This document shows, piece after piece, positions 15,565-22,055 of a stretch of 59,072 bases of DNA. The stretch's first letter is position 1; every line of letters starts with the position of its first letter. The DNA is taken from NCBI GenBank assembly GCA_964410065.1, contig CAYPFO010000016.1, positions 1 to 59,072 on the forward strand. Reading direction: 5' to 3'. This stretch comes from Serpens sp964410065 (GTDB taxonomy: Bacteria > Pseudomonadota > Gammaproteobacteria > Pseudomonadales > Pseudomonadaceae). The notes below the pieces were generated by a model. It saw only the letters and a program-made list of their open reading frames with translations. It made no database searches and was not told the DNA's origin. Made by a program: the position numbers and the translations under genes.

Positions 15565-16998
15565 TTAAACGTTTGGAATTCGCGACTCAAGCTGTTGATG
15601 CAGCGGGCTCTTCTCTGGCCAATTCCGTAACAACCGCGCCCGATCCTTGCCGAAAGCAGCCTGGAAACTGCCTTCACCCGAATGCTGGCGCACCGCATCC
15701 AGATCAATCAGGGCCCACTGGTTCCGGCCCCAAATCAGATTGGTTCCTTTGAGGTCGCCATGGCTGATGCGTTCGCGCTGTAAAGCTGTCATCAGTCGTT
15801 CAAGAGCTTGAAGCTCAGCAGCTGGCGGCAACTGGTTCAGATACGGCTGTAAGCGCGTCAGTAGATCCTCACCCGCCATGTATTCGGTCACTAGGTAGCT
15901 GCGGCTGCGCAACCCGCACCAACGTTGCTCCAGCATTGCCAATGGTTTTGGCGTGGCGATGCCAAGAAAATTCAATCGATGCCCTTCCACCCAGCTGTGC
16001 CACGCCCGGCTCGGACGCCAGAAGCGCTTCAGCCAGTGGCCCACACCTTTGATGTTGTAGCGTTTTATCACTAGGGGTCGACCGGCCACTTCGACCAGCG
16101 CTACCGTGGAGCTGCCACCCAGCTTGAGTGCTTTGCCCGCGTTGATGGCCGCGTCAGGGTCGGCCAGCAGTTCCTGCAGCGCTGCAGCCTCTTCGCGACG
16201 CACCACCTGCAGTCCCATGGGCCCGCGCTGCGCGCTGAACTCGGTGCAGTCACGGCCCAGCTTGTGCAGGTACTCGCGCAGCCGTTCACGCCGCTGGGCG
16301 TGTACGCTCTTGAGCAACGCCTGCAAGGGCAGCGCGTGCTCTCCGTTGACCAGCACGTAATGCACCAGCAACTCTTCGATAAAAGGCTCAAAGCTGGCCG
16401 GCAACTGGGCGAAGAACAGACCAAGGTTTTCCAGGGCCTTGTTACGCGTCAGCGGTGAACCGGCGTTTTCAGCGCGAATCGCGCCGCCATCAATCAGGAA
16501 AAGTTGCCGTTGATGACGTAGCAAGTTGTCCAGGTGCAAGTCGGCTTGCCAAAGTCCTTTGGCATGCAGCCCGGCGATGGCGCCCAAGGCCTCGGCGAGC
16601 ACAGCCTGCTGACCGTTAGACAAAGGCGGCTCCTGGGCCACTGCCTGCCAGGCATCGCCAAGGCTTTGCGAGCCGTCGAGATACTCGAACAATAGCCAGC
16701 CACCTTCTCCCTCCTGCAGGCCACTGCCTAAAAGCTGTGGCGTGGTTTGCTGCTGCTCGGCCAGTAGCCGCGCACCGGCCAGCTCGCGCTGAAAATGCCG
16801 CGCTGCCTTGCCGCCCACCAGTAACTTGGCCAATACCGGCCGGCCGCGCCATTCGCCGAGACCGACATAGCGTTGCCCGGGGATCACCCGCAGCAGGCGG
16901 TGCACCTGCAAGGTTTCCGGGCCGGCGCCGTCGGCCAGTTCCAGAGACAGCGGCAATGCCGGGGTGCGGCCGGCACGCGACAATTCATGCAATTTCAA
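15565..16998 (-). CDS. Tandem-kinase LPS core protein (two Kdo/WaaP-like kinase folds)
   Basis: 477 residues with two protein-kinase-like domains. Domain 1 (about 30-180) has GLHAKGLWQADLHLDNLL (Asp153, Asn158) and FLIDGGAI (Asp170). Domain 2 (about 290-450) has PLVIKRYNIKG (Lys312), RISHGDLKGTNLIWG (Asp415, Asn420) and ALIDLDAVR (Asp432). Both keep the catalytic-loop Asp/Asn and metal-binding Asp. Start: TTG at 16998 is preferred because it lies 13 nt after the waaP stop and has GGAGA upstream; the ATG at 17106 would overlap waaP by 95 nt. It resembles PA5006 as I recall it, which lies downstream of waaP, wapP and wapQ. It probably phosphorylates core sugars; the target is unproven. Confidence 0.75.
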   Translation of the reverse strand: MKLHELSRAGRTPALPLSLELADGAGPETLQVHRLLRVIPGQRYVGLGEWRGRPVLAKLLVGGKAARHFQRELAGARLLAEQQQTTPQLLGSGLQEGEGGWLLFEYLDGSQSLGDAWQAVAQEPPLSNGQQAVLAEALGAIAGLHAKGLWQADLHLDNLLRHQRQLFLIDGGAIRAENAGSPLTRNKALENLGLFFAQLPASFEPFIEELLVHYVLVNGEHALPLQALLKSVHAQRRERLREYLHKLGRDCTEFSAQRGPMGLQVVRREEAAALQELLADPDAAINAGKALKLGGSSTVALVEVAGRPLVIKRYNIKGVGHWLKRFWRPSRAWHSWVEGHRLNFLGIATPKPLAMLEQRWCGLRSRSYLVTEYMAGEDLLTRLQPYLNQLPPAAELQALERLMTALQRERISHGDLKGTNLIWGRNQWALIDLDAVRQHSGEGSFQAAFGKDRARLLRNWPEKSPLHQQLESRIPNV

Positions 16999-17011
16999 GG
17001 GACGTCTCCGC

Positions 17012-17827
17012 TCAACCCTGTGCGCCAGGCGCGTATTTACGTTCGAAACGGGCCTGAAGGCGCGCCGCCCTGCGCTCCAGCCAGTCCAGCAGCCGGGCTT
17101 CTTCACGCAGAATCTGGCGCAGTGGCTGGCGGAAGTAGAGGCGCAAGAAGCGCAGCTTGTCGCGGCGACTCAGGCCGATGTTCAGCGCGGAAAAGTACAG
17201 CCCGGCCAGGTCCTTGTCGCGCCAGCGCCGCGGCACCTGCGTGCGCGCCTGGGCACGGTGCAGATCAATCAGCGACAGTCGCAGGCTGTCTGCCGTTACC
17301 GGCTGGTCGGTGTGCAGCAGAAAGTGGCAGATATAACAGTCGCGATGGTTGACCCCGGCGCGATGCATGTCGCCGGTCATCTCCGCCACGCGCTGGATCA
17401 GGGCTCGCTTGAGGCGCGGCGGTGGCGCTTGCTGCAACCAATCGGCAGTGAAATCTTCAAGGCTGACCGTAGGCGCCAGCTCCTCGGTGACGATGAAGGA
17501 ATGCTGAGTCGCAGGATTGGCGCCCCGCTTGCCGAAGGCCACGGCCGTCATGGTGGGTACGCCAGCGTCGGTGAGCCGCTGAATGGCGGTCCATTCCTGA
17601 CCAGCCCCGATCACGGGGGCTTTCAGGGTGCTGATGTTCTTAAATATCTCGCTCCAGCCAATGCCACGATGAATCTTGACGAAATAGCCACGCCCCTCGA
17701 CTTCAGTGCGCAGGGTGCGACGACCTTCCAGCTCGCGGTAGATCTGGCCCTGAAGCTTTTCCACTTCGGCAAAGGGATCTTTGCCCTGCCAAAGCGATTT
17801 GAAAGGTTCGCTGAGAAACAGTTTCAT
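17012..17827 (-). CDS. waaP: Lipopolysaccharide core heptose(I) kinase WaaP
   Basis: 271 residues; phosphorylates HepI of the inner core in the cytoplasm, essential in P. aeruginosa. Kinase-like motifs: YFVKIHRGIGW (Lys51), FIVTEELAPTVSLEDF hinge, and catalytic NHRDCYICHFLL with Asp163, the residue position known from P. aeruginosa WaaP, followed by LSLIDLHRAQ. The ATG at 17827 has GGAG upstream and a family-typical start (MKLFLSEPF); an ATG seven codons upstream is less likely. It lies 25 nt after waaG in the minus-strand core operon. Confidence 0.96.
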   Translation of the reverse strand: MKLFLSEPFKSLWQGKDPFAEVEKLQGQIYRELEGRRTLRTEVEGRGYFVKIHRGIGWSEIFKNISTLKAPVIGAGQEWTAIQRLTDAGVPTMTAVAFGKRGANPATQHSFIVTEELAPTVSLEDFTADWLQQAPPPRLKRALIQRVAEMTGDMHRAGVNHRDCYICHFLLHTDQPVTADSLRLSLIDLHRAQARTQVPRRWRDKDLAGLYFSALNIGLSRRDKLRFLRLYFRQPLRQILREEARLLDWLERRAARLQARFERKYAPGAQG

Positions 17828-17852
17828 CAAAACTCCAGCAGGCGGCACGCCC

Positions 17853-18971
17853 TCACGGCTGCTCCGCCAGAATGATCTCTGCCGCGCGCTGCGGCATGGA
17901 ATAGATATCGGCGGCTTGTGCCCAGACTAGAGCATTGCGACACCAGGACGCACGCTGGGCAGAATCGGCCAGCACCTCAGCCAACCACTGATCAAGCTGT
18001 TCTTGCCGGAACGGGCTGGGCAGCACCCGCCCTGCCTGCGCTTCGGTGATGTAATGGGCATAACCGCACACCTCCGTGGTCAACACCGGCAGCCCGGCGA
18101 CTAGCGCTTCCAGCAGTACGGTACCGGTATTTTCGTTGTAGGCCGGGTGGATCAGCAGGTCGGCGCCAAGCAGGAAGCGCGGCACGTCGTTGCGACCACT
18201 GAGAAACTGTACCCGCTCGGCAATGCCCAGCGCCTCGGCCTGCGCTTGAAATGACTTGGGATTGTCCTGGCCGATGACCATCAGCCGAGTACGCTGACGC
18301 AGCTCTGCGGGCAGCGCGGCCAGCGCAATCAAGGTGCGATCCAGCCCCTTGGTCTTGAAGCCCGAACCAATCTGCACGACCAGCAACTCATCGTCTGCCA
18401 GCGCGAACTCCTTGCGGAAGGCGGTGCGAATCTCGGTGGCATTGGCGGGCGCGCGGCGATCTTGAGCAATGCCCGGCGGCAGCAAGTGGAAACGCTCGGG
18501 CTGGGTGCCGTAATGCTGCACGAACAGCGGCTGCTGCACCTCGGAGATCATCAGAATCTGGGTGTTGGCTTCAGGTGCGAACACCGCACGCTCAGTCGCA
18601 GAAAAATGCCGGTAGCGCCCGCCCAGCCGAGACAGCCAGCTGCGCCCCTTGGCTTTGGCCTCGTAGCAGCCATCCGCCGCGTAGTAGACGTCTAGCCCAG
18701 GCATTTTGTTAAACCCCACCACGCGATCCACCGGATGGCGAGCCAGGTCGGCCTGCACCCAATCGGTGTATTTCTCGTTGCGCCGGTGATTGGACAGCGC
18801 CTTGACCGGCACATAGCGGATTTCGAAACCCGGCGGAATCTCTCCCTCCCACGACAGGCAGTACACGCGGATGGCGTGGCCGCGCTGCTGGCATTCCAGG
18901 GCGATGCGCAAGAAATCGCGTTGCAGGCCGCCAAACGGAAAGTACTTGTACAGCAGAAAAGCCAGTTGCAT
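17853..18971 (-). CDS. waaG: LPS core glucosyl/galactosaminyl-type transferase WaaG (GT4)
   Basis: 372 residues, GT-B fold of family 4. The N-terminus LAFLLYKYFPFGGLQRDFLR is the WaaG acceptor-binding and membrane-contact segment. The donor domain has VVQIGSGFKTKGLDRT and the E-x7-E region YNENTGTVLLEALVAGLPVL. In E. coli WaaG adds the first outer-core glucose; in P. aeruginosa the homologue is thought to add GalN, so the exact sugar here is inferred. The start codon shares one base with the waaC stop (TGATG), showing tight coupling. Confidence 0.95.
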   Translation of the reverse strand: MQLAFLLYKYFPFGGLQRDFLRIALECQQRGHAIRVYCLSWEGEIPPGFEIRYVPVKALSNHRRNEKYTDWVQADLARHPVDRVVGFNKMPGLDVYYAADGCYEAKAKGRSWLSRLGGRYRHFSATERAVFAPEANTQILMISEVQQPLFVQHYGTQPERFHLLPPGIAQDRRAPANATEIRTAFRKEFALADDELLVVQIGSGFKTKGLDRTLIALAALPAELRQRTRLMVIGQDNPKSFQAQAEALGIAERVQFLSGRNDVPRFLLGADLLIHPAYNENTGTVLLEALVAGLPVLTTEVCGYAHYITEAQAGRVLPSPFRQEQLDQWLAEVLADSAQRASWCRNALVWAQAADIYSMPQRAAEIILAEQP

Positions 18972-19966
18972 CAGGAGTGCTCCGCCAGCAGCCGTTGCAG
19001 TTCGGGATAGACAGTCGCGGCACCCAGGCCATCGAAACTGGGCTTTTCCCGGTCTCCGCTACCGGCGTTGGGGCCGGTGGCGCACAGGTGGATCTGACCC
19101 TGACCATAGGCGCCGACGCGGCCGGGGCGCGTCGGACCATAGAGTGAAATACTCGGCACATCCAACGCAGCGGCCAGATGGCCGAGGCCGGTGTCCACCG
19201 CCACGCAGGCGCGGGCCCCAGCAATGACCCGGGCAACCCCGACAAGGTTCAGCTTGGGCAGCACTTCGGCCTTATTCAAACCGGCGGCGATGCGTTCGGC
19301 GCGGGCCTTTTCCTGGGCATTGCCCCATGGCAGACGAATCGCCCAGCCCTCGGCATTCAGACGTTCGGCCAGCGCGCGCCAGTCGGTTTCCGGCCAATGC
19401 TTGCTGGCCCAGGTGGTGCCATGCAGGAACACCAGATAAGGCGCATCAACCGGCCCGGCCAGCGCAACGCGATCCAGGCCGTAATCGCCGGTGCTGGCAG
19501 GCACGCTGTAGCCCAGCGCCTGGGCGAACAGTTGACGGGTGCGTTCCAGCGCATGCTGCTCACGTGGCACGTGAAAGGTACGGTCGTATAAGCGGCTGGC
19601 GAGGGGCTCGCGGGCCGAGTGACGATCAAGTCCTGCCACCGGTGCGTTGCAATAACGGGTCAGCCAGGCGCTTTTCAGCAGCCCCTGGGCATCGATCACC
19701 AGATCGTAGCTTCCCTCGCGCAGGCGTTGCTTGAACTGTCGCCACTCACCACGTTTGTAGGTGTGCCACAGATTTTTGCGCCAGCGGCGGATGGCCACTG
19801 GAATCACTCCGTCCACGGCCGGGTGCCAGGCGGGAATTTCGGCGAAGCCCTCCTCCACCACCCAGTCGAAGCGAATACCGGGAATCGCTTGGGCTGCGTC
19901 GGTCAGTGCCGGCAGGGTATGGATGACGTCGCCCAGCGAGGACGTCTTGATCAGCAGAACCCGCAC
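18971..19966 (-). CDS. waaC: ADP-heptose:LPS heptosyltransferase I
   Basis: 331 residues, GT9 family; adds the first heptose to Kdo2-lipid A. The N-terminus MRVLLIKTSSLGDVIHTLPA is diagnostic, and the donor site includes FLHGTTWASKHWPE and ACVAVDTGLGHLAAALDVPS. It starts with GTG at 19966, directly abutting the waaF TGA, which fits the family N-terminus exactly. It uses the ADP-heptose made by HldE, encoded 10 kb away in the same cluster. Confidence 0.97.
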   Translation of the reverse strand: MRVLLIKTSSLGDVIHTLPALTDAAQAIPGIRFDWVVEEGFAEIPAWHPAVDGVIPVAIRRWRKNLWHTYKRGEWRQFKQRLREGSYDLVIDAQGLLKSAWLTRYCNAPVAGLDRHSAREPLASRLYDRTFHVPREQHALERTRQLFAQALGYSVPASTGDYGLDRVALAGPVDAPYLVFLHGTTWASKHWPETDWRALAERLNAEGWAIRLPWGNAQEKARAERIAAGLNKAEVLPKLNLVGVARVIAGARACVAVDTGLGHLAAALDVPSISLYGPTRPGRVGAYGQGQIHLCATGPNAGSGDREKPSFDGLGAATVYPELQRLLAEHS

Positions 19967-21001
19967 TCACTGCACCTCGATCGGCTGGGGCAGCAGGCGC
20001 TCCAGCGCCTCGATCACCGCACGCGGCTTGAGGTCACGCAGGCAGTTGTAGTGGCCGAAGCGGCAAGTGCGTTCAAAGCACGGACTGCAGTCCAGGCCAA
20101 GACGGACGATTTCCACCTGCTCGGCCAGCGGCGGAGTGAACTGCGGGGAGGTGGAGCCATAAACGGCCACCAACGGGCGGTTCAGCGCAGCAGCCACGTG
20201 CATCAGCCCAGAATCGTTGGAAACCACGGCCGAGGCAGCCGAAAGCAGGTCAATGGCCTCGGCCAGGCTGGTTTCGCCGGCCAGGTTGCTGACTTCTTCG
20301 CGCAAACCCGGAATCAGTTGATTGCGAATCTCTTCGCCGCCCGGATGGTCACTTTTCGAGCCGAACAACCAGACTTGCCAGCCTTCGCGTATCTTCGCTT
20401 CGGCCACCCGAGCGTAATGCTCGGCCGGCCAGCGCTTGGCTTCACCGAACTCGGCGCCGGGACACAGCGCCAGCACCGGACGGTCCAGGCTCAAGTCGAA
20501 CTTTTTCAGCGCTGCGGCACGGCTGCTTTCGTCGATTTGCAGGCTGGGGCGCGGATACGGCTGGGGAATCTCGGCACCCGGCTCGAAGGCCAGGGCCATG
20601 AAACGCTCGATCATCAGCGGGTAGCGCTGTTTGTCCAGCGTGCGAATGTCGTTGAGCAGGCCATAGCGCATCTCGCCCTTCCAGCCGGTGCGCAGGGGAA
20701 TGCCGGCAAAAAACGGCACCAGGGCCGATTTCAGCGAATTGGGCAGCAGGATCGCCTGGTCGTACTGGCCTTTGAGACTACGGCCGATGGTACGACGCGT
20801 GGCAAGGTCCAGCACGCCGTGACCGAGCGGAAAGCTCAGGGCGCGACGCACTTCAGGCATGCGCTCGAGAATCGGCCGGCTCCACTCGGGCGCCAGGACG
20901 TCGATGTTGCACTCGGGATGGCGCTGCTTGAGACAGGTGAACAGCGTTTGCGCCATTACCATGTCGCCGACCCAACTGGGTCCGATGATCAGGATATTCA
21001 T
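19967..21001 (-). CDS. waaF: ADP-heptose:LPS heptosyltransferase II
   Basis: 344 residues, GT9 family; adds the second heptose. Motifs: MNILIIGPSWVGDMVMAQTL at the N-terminus, LCPGAEFGEAKRWP, VVSNDSGLMHVAAALNRPLV in the donor site, and a C-terminal Cys cluster (CSPCFERTCRFGHYNC) typical of Pseudomonas WaaF. Start ATG 21001; a longer frame to 21022 would extend into the inverted-repeat spacer. First gene of the waaF-waaC-waaG-waaP-kinase run on the minus strand. Confidence 0.97.
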   Translation of the reverse strand: MNILIIGPSWVGDMVMAQTLFTCLKQRHPECNIDVLAPEWSRPILERMPEVRRALSFPLGHGVLDLATRRTIGRSLKGQYDQAILLPNSLKSALVPFFAGIPLRTGWKGEMRYGLLNDIRTLDKQRYPLMIERFMALAFEPGAEIPQPYPRPSLQIDESSRAAALKKFDLSLDRPVLALCPGAEFGEAKRWPAEHYARVAEAKIREGWQVWLFGSKSDHPGGEEIRNQLIPGLREEVSNLAGETSLAEAIDLLSAASAVVSNDSGLMHVAAALNRPLVAVYGSTSPQFTPPLAEQVEIVRLGLDCSPCFERTCRFGHYNCLRDLKPRAVIEALERLLPQPIEVQ

Positions 21002-21018
21002 AAGGGCAGCTTCAAGCC

Positions 21019-21084
21019 GCAAGCGTCACGCTGCAAGCCGAAAAGCAATGGATGACTGCTTGCCGCTTGCAGCGTGACGCTTGC
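21019..21084. repeat. 19-bp perfect inverted repeat between ilvE and waaF
   Basis: Arms at 21019-21037 and 21066-21084 (GCAAGCGTCACGCTGCAAG and its complement) are separated by 28 nt. This looks like a dispersed Pseudomonas intergenic palindrome, a type I recall as REP-like. It fills most of the 85-bp gap downstream of ilvE and could stabilise the ilvE mRNA end or reduce read-through into the LPS operon. No U-run follows. Confidence 0.8.
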
Positions 21085-21086
21085 AC

Positions 21087-22010
21087 TTATTTAACCAAAG
21101 TCCGCCATTCGGCGTGGGCGTCGGTCTGGCCGGTGACCAGGTCGAAGTAGGCTTTTTGCAGCTTTTCGGTGACCGGGCCACGGCGACCAAGACCGATCTG
21201 CCGGCCGTCCACTTCGCGGATCGGGGTCACTTCGGCGGCGGTACCGGTGAAGAAGGCTTCATCGGCGATGTACACCTCATCGCGGGTAATGCGCTTCTCG
21301 ACGATCTCAATGCCCTGCTCGCGGGCCAGGGTCAGCACGGTGCTGCGGGTAATGCCGTTCAGGCAGGCGGTGACTTCCGGGGTGTAGAGCACGCCGTTCT
21401 TGACGATGAAGATGTTCTCACCCGAACCCTCGGCCACGTAGCCTTCCGGATCCAGCAGCAGCGCTTCGTCGGCGCCGGCGGAAACTGCTTCCTGCAGGGC
21501 CAGCATCGAGTTGACGTAGGAGCCACTGGACTTGGCGCGGGTCATGGTGATGTTGACGTGGTGACGGGTAAACGAGCTGGTGCGGATCTTGATGCCGTTG
21601 GCCAGGGCTTCTTCGCCCATGTAGGCGCCCCAGTGCCAGGCGGCGACGATCAGGTGCACCTTGAGGTTGTCGGCGCGGATGCCCATGCCTTCGGAGCCGT
21701 AGAACGCCAACGGACGGATGTAGGCGCTGTCAAGCTTGTTCTCGCGCACGGCGGCGAGGGTGGCTTCGTTGATCTCATCCTTGGTGAAGGGGATCTTCAT
21801 GCCCATGATGTGCGCGGAATCGAACAGACGGTCAGTGTGCGCCTGCAGGCGGAAGATCGCCGTGCCTTGTGGAGTCTTGTAGGCGCGCACGCCTTCAAAC
21901 ACACCCATGCCGTAGTGCAGGCTGTGGGTCAGCACATGGGTGGTCGCGTTGCGCCATTCGACCAACTCGCCGTCATACCAGATCACGCCATCACGATCAG
22001 CCATCGACAT
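21087..22010 (-). CDS. ilvE: Branched-chain amino acid aminotransferase
   Basis: 307 residues, fold-type IV PLP enzyme for the last step of Ile, Val and Leu synthesis. PLP-binding Lys160 lies in NITMTRAKSSG; other landmarks are LHYGMGVFEGVRAY, GYVAEGSGENIFIVKNG, CLNGITRSTVLTLA and the phosphate-binding FFTGTAAEVTPI. Start ATG 22010 has GAGGAG 10 nt upstream and matches the Pseudomonas IlvE N-terminus MSMADRDGVIWYDGEL; the in-frame GTG at 22019 sits on the Shine-Dalgarno and is rejected. Transcribed with glnE upstream, 45 nt away. Confidence 0.97.
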   Translation of the reverse strand: MSMADRDGVIWYDGELVEWRNATTHVLTHSLHYGMGVFEGVRAYKTPQGTAIFRLQAHTDRLFDSAHIMGMKIPFTKDEINEATLAAVRENKLDSAYIRPLAFYGSEGMGIRADNLKVHLIVAAWHWGAYMGEEALANGIKIRTSSFTRHHVNITMTRAKSSGSYVNSMLALQEAVSAGADEALLLDPEGYVAEGSGENIFIVKNGVLYTPEVTACLNGITRSTVLTLAREQGIEIVEKRITRDEVYIADEAFFTGTAAEVTPIREVDGRQIGLGRRGPVTEKLQKAYFDLVTGQTDAHAEWRTLVK

Positions 22011-22055
22011 CGTTGTCACTCCTCAAGGTTATTCATTGATCCGGGCTGCAGCCCG

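Noticed and set aside
16999..17106. Extended start of the tandem-kinase gene at ATG 17106
   Set aside because: Would overlap waaP by 95 nt and add residues unlike a kinase N-terminus; TTG 16998 fits spacing and ribosome-binding site better.
19619..21055. Long plus-strand open frame opposite waaF and waaC
   Set aside because: Antisense shadow of GC-rich genes with strong third-position bias; the minus-strand proteins are clearly WaaF and WaaC and the frame has no recognisable motifs or ribosome-binding site.
22042..22055. 14-bp palindrome CGGGCTGCAGCCCG after glnE considered as a regulator site
   Set aside because: It sits directly after the glnE stop and before ilvE translation signals; short GC palindromes of this kind are common and no function can be supported.
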